The notes below the pieces were generated by a model that searched no databases, was not told where the DNA came from, and saw only the letters and a list, made by a program, of their open reading frames with translations. A DNA stretch of 64,000 nt from Tretioscincus oriximinensis (taxonomy: Eukaryota > Chordata > Lepidosauria > Squamata > Gymnophthalmidae): NCBI GenBank assembly GCA_022410635.1, contig JAJVDF010000044.1, positions 3,416,913-3,480,912 on the forward strand, read 5' to 3'. Each line of letters starts with the position of its first letter. The stretch's first letter is position 1. Below, one piece after another: positions 52,675 to 63,495 of the stretch. The translations under genes and the position numbers were made by a program.

Positions 52675-53838
52675 CAATGCTTGCTCATTCTACACCACGG
52701 ATCTCCTATATAGTCAGTGTTGCTTTTCATATTCCTTATGCCCAGTCTTGCAGCTAAATCAACACTTTGTCAAATAGCACATGAAGCAATGGAAAAAAAC
52801 CCTCACACATATGTTATTTCCAGATTTGGTTCCTGCAAATGTTCCATTTTCTATCTGCAAGGAGGGAAGAGGAAAAACTAGATTTTAATACTCCATTTTT
52901 CTCACTCGAAGCAACTCAAAGTGGCTCTTAGTGTGGAAGAGACCCAAAGAGTGCTCCACAATTATATGGTCATTGTATCAGATATCAAAAATTTGGTTCT
53001 AATCCTGGACTTTAAANAAACTTATTTTCTCCTTCTTCCAGAAAACTCAATGGTTCTAATCCGATAATTTTATTGTATCAAAGCTGCTGTTATTATATAT
53101 ATATTATTATATTGTTTTGTATTACATTACATTATAATTAAGACTTTACAGAAATATTAGCCTCCTTCTGTTATCATTCTGAGACGCATCCTTTTCAAAA
53201 ACTTACCAAAAAAAGTCTCCTTTTAAATAAAAGAAAGAAAAAGTTTGACCAGGTTGAAAGCAAGAGAAGAAAATACATTAGACAAAGTGGAGGGGCAAAT
53301 CCAAAGTAGTTATTGGAATGTCTTTGGAGGAGACCAAGGCAGGCCAAAAATGTGAGTCACACCACACCTTTATTAGCTATGAAACAAAGTGAGGTCAACA
53401 TGATGAGCAATACCACACATTCATTAGATGTCAAAGCAAGTCATGCTGAAATGGTGAGTGCTATCAGGAGCCAAATTTCTGACTCAGAAGAACATAACAT
53501 CAGCAATACGGTTCTTTGAAGGAGTAGAGACTTTTCGTCTTTTTTAGCCTCTGTATTTAATATAAAAAATCACGTGTTATCTCTTTTGGGAATTGCAGAC
53601 ATCTATCAGTCAGAATATATACAAATTCTATTGAAGACTGTTGAAATTCATTTTAAACTAGCATTGAGCCTTTGACCAGCAAGTCAAGTTTAATTCCTGA
53701 TGGCTGGATAGTCACTGATGTAATTATTTCTAATTGGCTTTGTTTGTTTGCATTAGTTATGCTCAGGATCAAACTTTGGCCTGATTTGCAATTATCTGAT
53801 TTAATCCATTTTAGTAGAAGTGGGTAAGATGGATCTTA
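52675..53838. other. No gene recognised
   Basis: AT-rich with a TATATATATTATTATATT run near 53092. The 68-codon frame at 53313-53519 has no domain. Confidence 0.35.
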
Positions 53839-53840
53839 GA

Positions 53841-53910
53841 CCCTGGTTGCATAGGCACATTAATCCGTTTTTTGAGCCTAAAATGGATTATCGTGTCTAT
53901 GCAAACAGGG
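53841..53910. repeat. 70-bp imperfect hairpin, possible small MITE
   Basis: CCCTGGTTGCATAGGCACAT (53841 on) pairs with the complement of the right arm ending GTCTATGCAAACAGGG at 53910. About 26 of 31 positions pair, with an 8-base loop. The end motif GCAAACAGGG recurs at 55.26 and 58.73 kb. Confidence 0.6.
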
Positions 53911-53994
53911 CTTAAGTCAGATCAACGTAATTAATTTCTACTGAAGTTATGACCCCTTTTGGACAGGAACAACCTGTCATAGTACTCCATGCTC

Positions 53995-54290
53995 ATAACC
54001 AAGCCCAATTCAAGGTATTAATATTGACTTACCAGACCCTAAATCACTTGGGCCCCAAATATTTGAAGCAACACTGCCTTCACTCATCAAAGGGGTGTGG
54101 ACATGTGGGAGGACCTTCTCTGTGTTAGGCTCCAGGTTGTAAAATTCTCTCCCCTCCAAGGTGTGTCAGGCGCCCACACTGACATCTGGTGAAGGCCCGA
54201 GACCTTTGGATATAGGCAGAATATAAATGTGAATAAGAGAGTGAATGAGTGAGTAAATGAGTGAGTAAGTAAGTAAATAGGATTAAATCA
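53995..54290 (+). mobile_element. L2-type LINE 3' part
   Basis: AATTCAAGGTATTAATATTG, CTAAATCACTTGGGCCCCAA and ATATTTGAAGCAACACTGCC encode the FKVL..LGPKYLK blocks. The 3' end reads GAGACCTTTGGATATAGGCA and a (GAGT/AAGT)n tail (54235-54280). Confidence 0.75.
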
Positions 54291-54294
54291 TGTA

Positions 54295-55465
54295 AATGGA
54301 AGTCAGATCTTTATATGATTATTTTTGTTGTTGTTCTGTTCTTTTTTATTATCCTCCCTTCATAGTATCCTAAAGTTACTAATTTGCTGCATGACACTAA
54401 GTCTTAATATTAAAAGAAGTCTGTTGAAAATATTTTCTCCCCTACTTTTCACCTCAAAGTAAACAAATCACGCCGGAAGTATTTGGACAAGTATATTGTG
54501 TTGGAAGTTTGATCCAGCTTTATGGCAGGGAAAGATACTTCGAAGGCAATTTGTTCACACAATACTCCTAAAAATCGATGCCAATACTTACTTCTAAAAA
54601 TAAGATCTAGTAATATCCATCTCTGGGAATCTCCACCAGTGGATGAAGAGGGAATGTACAAATAAACAGGAACGCGTCCGTGGCCTGAAATTGCTTCTTG
54701 CTCTACTGTTGAATGAGCTTTTTGCCTGGCTGCCTCTTCCACGAAACTTTTGAGTACCCAGATGACTCATGCTGATCAACATAAGCCATTCTAGCGCATC
54801 GTACCTTTACTGTGTAATTGCCAGGGACTTGCAAGAGCCAGCTGGCTTCCCTGATACGATTATGGTTTGTACATTTTAGATCCACGGAAGTGTGAACACA
54901 GTGTGATTTGTACTGGTCTGACAAAAGCTTCCCCCGTTCCAATTTAATAACAAATTACAGTATAATTTTTAAAATAACAGTTTTGGAACAGAGAGGCAGG
55001 TGAAAGGTACCAGATGGGGATTTGGCTTGCAAATCTTTTGACTAATATTCAGAATTACTGCATGTGTTCATACTAAAATACTTCACCACCTGGTTGGCCT
55101 ATTAGGAAGAAGGGGAATTCACTTTGGGCACTTGAAAACCCCTGGGGAATTAAAAATGGGTTTTTTTTTCAGAACTTAAAGGTTTTAACTAAATGCATCA
55201 AAATTATTCTCATGGCTTCCAACATTATGATTATTTCTGCACATTACTGAGCATGTGCAAACAGGGCCTTACTCCAGATTATATCTTGGAATAAGGGTAT
55301 GAGGATTCAGATGAGACCTGCCATAGTTTGTACAGGTACCGAGTTGGCAACTATCTATTCCCAATGATGAAGCATCTGGCTTAAAACACTTTAGTTAATA
55401 AGTATTAGCTTGGTCTGAATTAGAGGCAACCAGGTGCATTTGCATTAAGCAGTTTCTATGATTTT
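54295..55465. other. No gene; TIR-like end motif at 55.25 kb
   Basis: TTACTGAGCATGTGCAAACA at about 55243 matches the end of the palindromic element at 58640-58745. Minus-strand frames at 54449-54942 have no domain. Confidence 0.3.
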
Positions 55466-55467
55466 AT

Positions 55468-55592
55468 GTCATCGCTGGAAGTCTTTAAACAGAAACTGGA
55501 CAGTCATCTGTCTGGGATGGTTCAATGAATCCTGCATTAAGCAGGGGGTCGGACTCGATGGCCCTGGAGGTTCTTCCAACTCTATGATTCTA
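55468..55592 (+). mobile_element. CR1 LINE 3' tail of a different CR1 subfamily
   Basis: CTGGAAGTCTTTAAACAGAA, ACTGGACAGTCATCTGTCTG, GTCGGACTCGATGGCCCTGG and AGGTTCTTCCAACTCTATGA, ending ATTCTA, match the classic CR1 tail known from birds and other sauropsids. The other CR1 copies here end in TTCTTATG units instead, so this is a separate lineage. Confidence 0.88.
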
Positions 55593-55624
55593 CATTAGAA
55601 ATTTGTACACATTCGGCATATTTG

Positions 55625-55868
55625 TCTTAATNGCCTGAAGGGGCTCAAAGCAACCTATAAGCTTAAGTTTCACCCAAAGGCTTACATTCTATCTTCCCCC
55701 CCATACTATGATGGACGCCATATATATAATCACAATTTTCTGCTTTTGAAATAGCTGAGTTGGCTAGAGCTGAGACCAGTAGTAAGGAGCTCACCCTTCT
55801 CCACAACCAATACAGAACTTTGAACTNGGTATCTCTGCTGAAACACCAGGGCTCTTAACTGCTGTAGT
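55625..55868 (-). mobile_element. tRNA-derived SINE, GTAAGCTGCTC-type tail
   Basis: CACCCAAAGGCTTACATTCT, GAAATAGCTGAGTTGGCTAG, AGCTCACCCTTCTCC, then a degraded B-box complement and GGGCTCTTAACTGC correspond in order to 26476-26764. Confidence 0.65.
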
Positions 55869-56099
55869 TAATTCATATTAGTGTATTGAGAATTTGTTGT
55901 AGCCACATGGATGCACGTTATGCAGTTTGATCCACATCAGAAGTGTTGCTGCTGTGCTAAATTATATTCATACATAATGTTGCGGAAAATCACACACTTC
56001 AGCTATGGTCTCCAAAATTCAGCACTTCTTTGTGGACAGCTCCAAAGCTGTCTTCATATAGGAGTTTGGAATTGTCCTCAAAAATGTCCTGATGACCCA

Positions 56100-56958
56100 A
56101 CTTTTTTCTCAGGGAGGCACCAAACTTTTAGCTTTTTGGACTATATATTCTTTTGATCCACCAATGTCTTATCTTTACAATCAGTTGAAACGGGCACAAT
56201 CTGGTTGTCCAATCATGTCCCTGTTTTTGCCTCTTTTTCCTAATCATGTGAAATTCTGATGAAATTCTGGAGATTCTTTCCTGACTGGACAGGGAATCCA
56301 ACTGTGCTGGCCAACATGAAAAGGGAAGTTGGCGAATTTTTCCAGAGAAACAGACGTACAATTCAATCTGAATCCCTGATATGGGACTCATTTCAAGCAG
56401 CAATGCATGGTTTGTGCTTGCAACAAGATATTAGATTAAGTAGACAAAAAAAATATGTATAGAAGAAATATATTAAATGAGATAAAGAATTGGCAATCCA
56501 GACTTCTGTCGAACTACTCGCTCAATACTAAAAGAAGAATTGTTTCATTAAAAGAACAATTAGATTCTTTAGATAGAATTTCACTAATAAAAGCAAGCAT
56601 GTATCATAAAAATGAACTCTTATCATGGTGTGCTACGAGCATGAAAAAGATGGCAGCATCACTGAAATTGAAATCAGCCAAAAAGAAAATTGGCATGTTG
56701 AAATCTCATAATAATCAGGTGATTGCTAATGACAAGATATTAGAAATCATATTGCTAGTTTCTATCAAAAATTATATAGTCCTAGACAGATAGATGATAC
56801 TCCTTTCCAAGTAAGCTCCCATTTACTCCNGGAAGTGACAAATGCCTTAAATATGGAAATATCGGAAGAAGAAATCACAACTGTAATAATGAATCTAAAA
56901 CCAGGGAAAGGTCTGGGACCCAAAGGTTATATGGCTGCTTTTTATAAATTATTTTAAA
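56100..56958 (+). mobile_element. L1 LINE, ORF2 linker to RT start
   Basis: Broken frames encode the region between the endonuclease and reverse transcriptase: FWRFFPDWTGNP.. (56259-56462), then NILNEIKNWQSRLL, NTKRRIVSLKEQLDSLD and KSAKKKIGMLKS (56455-56793). A frame reading MNLKPGKGLGPKGYMAAFYK follows (about 56888-56950), the conserved L1 K.PGPDG..FYK block. It stops there and a purine-rich repeat begins, so both ends are truncated. Confidence 0.8.
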
Positions 56959-56959
56959 A

Positions 56960-57165
56960 GGACTGGATGGAAGATGGAAGGGAAAGAAGATAAAGAAGAA
57001 AAAATGAAGGAAAAGAAGAAGGAAGGAAGGAAAGGAAAATGGAACAAAAGAAGGAATGAAGCAAAGAAGCGACAAATGAGAAGGGGATGGGAGGGAGCAA
57101 GGGAAGGAGGGAGTGGGTGGGTGAAAGCACAGTTGGGAGCAAGGGGGAGGAGAGGCTAGAGCCCA
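56960..57165. repeat. Purine-rich (GAA/GGAA)n tract
   Basis: About 205 bases of mainly A and G starting exactly where L1 homology ends. Lysine/glutamate/arginine-rich and serine/proline-rich open frames on the two strands are artefacts. Confidence 0.9.
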
Positions 57166-57234
57166 TTTTATTACTATATTACAACAGACTAAGTCCACTA
57201 ATTATACATATAAGGCAGATTAATGTGATCTATT

Positions 57235-57478
57235 ATTTATTTATTTATTTACTTATTTATTTATTTGTACTTATATCCTGCCCTATATGCGAAGATCTCA
57301 GGGTGGTCAGCCATAAGATGGTCCACATAGCTTTTTGTAGCTTTCTCCACAACAGACACCCTGTGTGGCTGAGAGAGTTCTAAAGAACTGCAACTGGCCG
57401 AAGGTCACCCAACTGGCTTTCATGGAAAAGTGGGGAATCAAATTGGGAGACTCCCAGATGGGAGTCCAACACTCTACT
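57235..57478 (-). mobile_element. MIR-like tRNA SINE with L2-type tail
   Basis: Tail complement TTATTTATTTGTACTTATAT, then CCTGCCCTATATGCGAAGAT, TTTCTCCACAACAGACACCC, GAAGGTCACCCAACTGGC, GGGGAATCAAATTGGGAGAC (B-box complement) and GAGTCCAACACTCTA. The A-box end is lost. Confidence 0.85.
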
Positions 57479-57729
57479 GGTAATGTGTTTTAAGGAGCTG
57501 TTACAACATACGTTATGTGCTCTCATGTACGTAGCGTAGATTAGGAAGCTCCGTAAAATGCTTTACTAAGCCTGTGCAAATAGATTGATGAGGTTTACCA
57601 GTAATCTGTTTTATAGAACTGTTACAACACAATCTACTGTTGATCAGCTGTAGCTCCATGCAGGCAGTGTGGAACAGTGAACTTCCTAAAACATCCAACC
57701 AAACCTATGCAAATAGGGCCATGATGTAC

Positions 57730-58470
57730 AAAAGCTCATTTTCCCTGTTGCTCAGGCCTCAGTAGTGTATTTTAAGGATTTATTACAATACTTCTAATAT
57801 AAAGGGCAACAAAAATGATCAAGGGTCTGGAGCACCTCCCTTATGAAGTCAGGCTACAACATCTGGGCCTCTTCAGCCTCGAAAGGCGACGTTTGAGAGG
57901 TGATCTGATTGAAGTGTACAAAATCATGCATGGGATCGACAGGGTGAATAGAGAAAAAATGTTTTCTCTATCACACAAAACAAAGACCAGAGGGCACTCC
58001 TTAAAACTGATGGGCAGAAAAGTGAGAACAGACAAAGGTAAGTATTTTTTTCGCCCAGAGGGTCATCGGCCTGTGGAATTTACTTCCTGAAGAGGTGGTG
58101 GTAGCTAACAACTTGGATAGTTTCAAGACAGGTATCCATTTATACCCTTGGTGTCCATAAACCTGTCTAGTTTATGGACAACAAGGGTATAAATGGATAC
58201 TAGTATGGATGCCTGGATGTTGCCTCCGGGATGGAGCCACAGGCCGGACTCCTGAGATACCATTTGCAGGGAGTCATGAACATATTTTGCTTTCCTCTGT
58301 TCGGACTGCCCAGGTGCATCTGGTGGGCCTCTGTGTGAGACAGAAGGGTGGACTTGATGGGCTGTGGCCTGATCCAGTATGGCTCTTCTTATGTTCTTAC
58401 GTTGTTATGTTGCAGATATATTGTAACAATCCGCAAAATTCACTGTTAAGCATGGGAAAACAGGGCCTCA
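57730..58470. mobile_element. Small palindromic MITE split by CR1
   Basis: CAGGCCTCAGTAGTGTATTT and ATTACAATACTTCTAAT (57754-57800), then GCAGATATATTGTAACAATC and a GGGAAAACAGGGCC end (58412-58460), match the two halves of the ~105-bp palindrome at 58640-58745. The CR1 at 57801-58408 lies in the centre. Confidence 0.5.
57801..58408 (+). mobile_element. CR1 LINE, RT C-terminus and 3' UTR, with internal inverted duplication
   Basis: The frame from 57815 encodes KGLEHLPYEVRLQHLGLFSL, ERRRLRGDLIEVYKIMHGID and LSHKTKTRGHSLKLMGRK. A +1 shift in a T-run near 58050 ends it. At 58132-58200 the expected sequence is replaced by an inverted duplication (arms 31 bp, one mismatch). The 3' UTR then continues to TTCTTATGTTCTTACG. 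Otherwise very close to the 41.3-kb copy. Confidence 0.92.
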
Positions 58471-58639
58471 GCCTGCACTAGATCTTGTTCTGGATCATAG
58501 CTCAGAAACATGGACTTACCATCCACATGCAGCTATAGACTACAGCAGGAGCCACCTGCGGTCTTCCTTACTCTGCACTACCATGAGAATTGCACAGATT
58601 ATTTGAGATTAGATTTTTGAGATTATATCCCTATCTGCA

Positions 58640-58745
58640 CAGGCCTCAGTTATGCCTTTTAGAGATCTGTTATTGCACATCTACTGAAATGTGTTGTGTT
58701 GTAAACATTTTGAGATGCATTACTGAGCATGTGCAAACAGGGATA
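58640..58745. mobile_element. Small palindromic MITE, intact copy
   Basis: Left part GCCTCAGTTATGCCTTTTAG and right end, inverted, CCCTGTTTGCACATGCTCAG then TAATGCATCTCAAAA form an imperfect palindrome of about 105 bp. The same order is seen in the split copy at 57730-58470. Superfamily unknown. Confidence 0.5.
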
Positions 58746-58749
58746 TAAG

Positions 58750-59690
58750 CTCAAATAGGGCCTCAGATGCCACCATATCTCCTTGCTAGAAATTCTGTTT
58801 CAGATTAGCATAGCTATTCTTTGAATAAATTCATGATATTGCTATAGCGGTTTCTTCCACAAACATGATTTCAATATGTCTCACCAAGATACCTTATCTG
58901 TTACTTAAAGTAATATTCCCACAAAAATACTTAAAATCCCTTCCTTGAGAAGTATCTTTGAAGACTTCTAGAAATCTGGAACAAAACTGTCTTTTCATTT
59001 TTAACCCCTTTTTGCCTATACATTTTTTCAGATCCCACCTTTCTTCCTTTTTCTCCTTTCCTCCCCTCCTATCTTCCTTTTCAGCCTCTAATATGTTCTT
59101 CCTAGTCCTCACCCCATCCACTCAGCAGCCATTTGAAAATACTGTTTTTTTGAATTCTAATAGTTTTGCATCACATCTATCCATTTGGGTTTACATTTCG
59201 CAGCACNCTTATTGTCTCAGAGCAGATTCCAACAATTAAACACAGCATGCTCATAAATAATGAGTTTAANACTCAAAATACTTGAATCATAACTGAATAG
59301 CCACTTTTAAAAATGTAAACATGCTTGCAGGAATCGTGACAGCTAGAAAGAGGAATGGGGAAGACGATGCTCAGCTGAGAAAAAATAAGACCAAGGAAGT
59401 TTCTGTACCATAAAGTGAGGGGGCAGAACATAGAATTATGGGGAGGTATGGCTAAGAGGCGTACAGCATTTTCTGTTCTATATTGGGATTTATTCAAGGG
59501 TTCATCCCATGGACTATGTGCCAGCACAACTGGCCCCAAATTTCCTGTGGCCTATAGATGAGGTACCAGTTAGCAAAAATAACAAACTTTCAGTTTCTGC
59601 TTTTTCTACTTCCAGTAGAATTTCTGTTTCCGGTTTTGTGGTTCTTAGCTATATTTCTGCCTGCTTTTCTACGCCATGTTTTTCATGATG
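58750..59690. other. No gene recognised
   Basis: Short open frames at 58894-59539 have no domain. AT-rich intergenic DNA. Confidence 0.4.
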
Positions 59691-59694
59691 GGAA

Positions 59695-59912
59695 GTGCTT
59701 ATTTTAAAAGCTGGGATGCCCAGTAGCTTCACTAAGCTACACTGCACTGCAGGGCTTGAGTAGGAGAAGCAGCAAAGAGAACAAGATAGAACTGTGTTGC
59801 TGCTGGTGGTAAGGCTGCTGGGAAGTGTAGTTCGAGCTGCATCCTGTCTGCAGAGACCTCTGCCCTGTGGACTGCAGATCCCACCTTGCAATAGAGCTAG
59901 CCCTGGGAGGGA
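59695..59912 (-). repeat. Unclassified dispersed repeat H, copy 2
   Basis: The reverse complement aligns with 33325-33525: CCCAGGGCTAGCTCTATTG, GGGATCTGCAGTCC, CACAGGGCAGAGG and ACTACACTTCCCAGCAG. CTGCTGGGAAGTGTAGTTC is again a relative of the ZNF143-like motif. Confidence 0.5.
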
Positions 59913-59924
59913 GGATGCTTCTTT

Positions 59925-60645
59925 TTAAATATATATATATATATATTAAAATATAATAAGCAAAAATACAAAATGACGAATAATAAGAAATAAGAAAAAC
60001 ATAATCAAAACTAAAGAAGAAAACACAAATTCCAATACATTAAAGTGAACAAACAAACAAAAACAGTAAACAATGCAAAGTAACACGTAAAACCCATTTT
60101 CCCCATTCCATAGTGGACCCTACTACAAATATACATTCTTAGTATTACTCACTTTAATTTCTCCCCAGAATTTTTAAAATCCTATTTATATTTATCAATC
60201 CTTTCCCATCATTTGCAATAGTGGATCCCACACTGGTAATTCCTGCTCTTTGGCCTCCTATATCAGACAATAAATCCTAATCTGCTTTACCAAATCGAAC
60301 GGCAATTGTTCTAAAACATAATAATGCCATTTTTTGACACACACAAACACAAACACCCATTCACCAGGAGCATCCTCTTTGTTCAGATAAACTGATTCCC
60401 TAATATCTTATTCATCTGTTCTTTAACTAAATCTCAATGCACTTCTCTACATTCCCATCACATATGTGAATAAATTCCTCCTAAAGTTAAGTAGTGCTAA
60501 CAGTTGTAGATAATGCTGTTATCATGTGGCCCAATTGCACCTATACCATCTATGGATAATTTTCAACCTTGTCTCTGGGATGAGCCTCTTTAGCCAATTT
60601 GCACCACTGGAAAATTGTTTTCTGCCTACCAGAAGATCGCTTTAA
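59925..60645 (-). mobile_element. L1 LINE, ORF2 C-terminus and 3' end (antisense)
   Basis: The minus strand from about 60560 reads a degraded KIIHRWYRC block, then GGIYSHM.WECREVH at about 60470-60430 and an EQMNKILGN block. These are the RWY..P, G.Y.HMW and W..INKI landmarks of the L1 C-terminus. The 3' side ends in an A-rich/TA region at 59930-59990 (complement). Several stops and shifts; an old copy. Confidence 0.7.
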
Positions 60646-60649
60646 ACAA

Positions 60650-61843
60650 GTCCCTATTCCAGGACATGATACAATTTTGAGATTCAATGATAGGGTTCCA
60701 CCTATTGATAGAACGTTGGGTAGATTCTAATGCCTGCTGTACCTGGGTGGGTGGACTAACTTTTTTGCACCCAGTAACTGTACAAAGCTCTATCCCTATT
60801 TTTATATAGGAACACTGTTTTATGTATGTAAGTATTTTTAAGCCACCTTGTGTTATTCCACCAGAAAATTGTGGCGTTGGGAGGGTAGAACATGTTTTGG
60901 AAGCAGCATCTGCAAAGGACAGATGAGGATGCCTACAGAAAGGGGAAAACTACAGAGAAAATAGACAGGGCAATCTCTGAGGAGCAGAGATATCTTTATA
61001 TTTCAGAAAGAGTTTGCTGTTATTTTGTTGCCGTTCTACAGAAAGTTGTATTTTATTCTGTTTGCAGAAAGTAAAGGGACAACATATGTTGCCAGGCTGT
61101 ACAGCTCGGTCCTCTGAGGCATTTACAAAGTGGATGGTGAAAAGATTATTGCTTTTATATCAACTGAACTGTGATTATAAAGCCCCTGATCCATTGGTCT
61201 CCTTTGCCCATCAATATTTCAAAGGGCTTAGTGTACACTGAGGGAGGAAGCGCAAATATAATCAAAGCAACATTAGAGGGCAATTGGTTGGATCTACAGG
61301 AAGTTAAATGCACTTTACACTCCTTGAAATCAATTTGTAGGTAATGGGTGCCACTATTTTCAGCGAGATGAACGTCCAACTAATTACGCTTGGACTTCTA
61401 AAGGCCCTTGCCCCAGAGCCCCATTGAAGTCAATTGCAGATAACTGATGAGCAGTGTCGCTGAATAAAGAGAAGGGAAATTGATTTGTGCCACTGAGTCC
61501 AATCCATTACGTGAAAATTGTTTGTTTAAACACATTTTCTGTATTTCCACCTACAAATCTGGACCACAGTGCAGAAGAAGTCGAGATACGACATGCTTTG
61601 AACATCTCACTTTAATTCACTTGGGCCACGTCCAGAAACATAGCCCTTTGGAAGCCCTAGTTTAGTATAAAATAAAATAAAAAAGGTTTAATTTTATTTT
61701 ATCCTAGCTAGGGCTCCCTCATAAAAACCAGAACAGAACTTTACACCAGGTGTAGCTTCTAATGACTGTTGCACTGAGCCTGGGTTGTGGTGGTGGAGAT
61801 CAAGGATGCAACCAGATTACTGTCTATTTCTACATATCACACT
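60650..61843. other. No gene recognised; apparently unique sequence
   Basis: Bases about 60890-61660 show no repeat I can recognise and have fairly balanced composition. Short frames (60-75 codons) lack domains. A candidate place for a conserved non-coding element, without positive evidence. Confidence 0.3.
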
Positions 61844-61844
61844 A

Positions 61845-62360
61845 TAAAGGACTTATTTTCCTTTCTGGCTGCTCACACACATAAAGAAATTATTATNTTT
61901 TCCTCATAAAATTGCCTCTCCCATGAAACCCTTCCATAAATCCTAGTTCATGATTGGCTGATCTAGCTCCCTGTTGCTGTCGGCTGTTGGGTGGATGAAT
62001 TCAAAGGGAAAAAGTCACTTTTAAATTCACATGAGTTTGGGGAGGCTGCTAGCTATTTTTCTATTAATCGTCCCTGGTTTTCCCTATGTAAATTCAATAG
62101 GACTAAACAGATGATTGATGCTCTGTAGCCACCATTCTATCTGAAGGGCTGTAAAAGAGTGGTGAAGCAGGGCTGGAGGTCTTAGCAACTCTCATAGGAA
62201 ATGTCCAGACAGCCCCGTTATAGTGCAGAGTTAGGACTTTATGCTATGGAAGCTGCATAAATATGATTATAGACCTTTCTAGTACTACCACTACTGGATT
62301 TCTGCAACCACATGTGACAAACTTCCATAACCACACAATATAGTGTGGAAAAAACCCACA
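61845..62360 (+). mobile_element. Unclassified repeat family G, copy 2
   Basis: It shares ordered blocks with 25603-26300: ATAAAGGACTTATTTTCC, GAATTCAAAGGGAAAAAGTC, ATGTAAATTCAATAGGACTA, GATGATTGATGCTCTG, GGAAGCTGCATAAATATG and CTACCACTACTGGATTTCTG. No coding capacity. Confidence 0.5.
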
Positions 62361-62364
62361 TCTA

Positions 62365-62985
62365 GATGCATCTAAGAACTTCAGTTTTTTTTAAAATAAG
62401 CTCCTTCTTTAAGACAAAGAAGGCTCGAAAGTAGATACAGTACGTCTCCAGAGCTAAGTTTAGGATAATGAAACAAAGATTTTATTCACGTTTTTGCCTC
62501 TTGATCTAGCACTTCAGGCTATTAAAGATTCCTCATTTCAAATTTCACTTCTATNCATGATTTTCTTATAAACACCATGGAATGTGATGGAATTCACTTC
62601 CCAGTAAAAGTATGAATATGAATATTTGAATGCAAATAGTTTTGAATGGAATGCAATGTGCGCTTTGATCTCATCACAACAAATTGAGGCCATGATGGGG
62701 AAAGGGTTACCACTGCCCTGGGTGGAAGATTGGGGAATGGTTAAAATGGGCCCCTTTTAACCTCCCCTGTCCCCAACTTGTGCTAAAGAGCCCTTGATTT
62801 GTGGATTTGAGTGGCTAGAGCAGGAAATCTCCCACATTTTCCTGCTGGTTGCTTCTGGTATGACATGCTTGCTGGAAGGGTGTGTGTAGAATCAAAGATG
62901 AAAATAAGGCTGCAGGAACATTGGGGTTAAAGTGCACAATGTAAGAAACAATTGTGGAATCCAACCAACACACATTCCTGTAAAT
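62365..62985. other. No gene recognised
   Basis: Nothing identified. Confidence 0.4.
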
Positions 62986-62989
62986 CGGT

Positions 62990-63240
62990 GTGAGAATCAG
63001 CGAGACAATTAACCAGGAAGTAAATACTGAGCATGCTCAGACAGTGATTCTTCATGGCGTAATCCTATTGAGGAGTAATACACAGAAGGACTTCTTGCCT
63101 TTCTGGCTGCAGGCATGAAAATTTCACAAAGCACCAGCTAAAGAATATTGTAGGGCAAAGGATTTTTTCTTGTGTTCATTGTGAAAACTTCCAGGTGCAT
63201 TGCAAAACGTTCCTTTAACACATGTAGCAGAGACATCACG
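62990..63240 (-). mobile_element. DNA-element copy matching 38690-39060 (reverse)
   Basis: The plus strand reads GACAATTAACCAGGAAGTAA, ATACTGAGCATGCTCAGACA, CGTAATCCTATTGAGGAG, AGCTAAAGAATATTGTAGGG and AGAGACATCACG. These are the complement of the 38.7-39.0-kb copy in order. Only one GAGCATGCTC unit is present here. Confidence 0.65.
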
Positions 63241-63495
63241 TTAAGAACATAAGAACATAAGGAGAGCCATCCTGGATCAGGCCACAGCCCATCTAGTCCA
63301 GCATTCTATCTCACACAGAGGCCCACCAGATGCACCTGGGCAGTCCAAACAGAGGAAAGCAAAATATGCCCCTGTTCATGACTCCCTGCAAATGGCATTT
63401 CAGGAGTCCTGCCTGTTGCTCCATCCCGGAGGAAACATCCAGACATCCATCCTAGGACCCATTTATACCCATTTATACACTTGGTGTCCAAATGG
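63241..63495 (-). mobile_element. CR1 LINE 3' UTR (antisense)
   Basis: TTAAGAACATAAGAACATAA, AGAGCCATCCTGGATCAGGC, CAGAGGCCCACCAGATGCAC and GCTCCATCCCGGAGGAAACA follow CR1 antisense order. A short CCCATTTATA direct repeat at 63459-63478 precedes the truncation near the GVHxxN end of the ORF. Confidence 0.9.
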
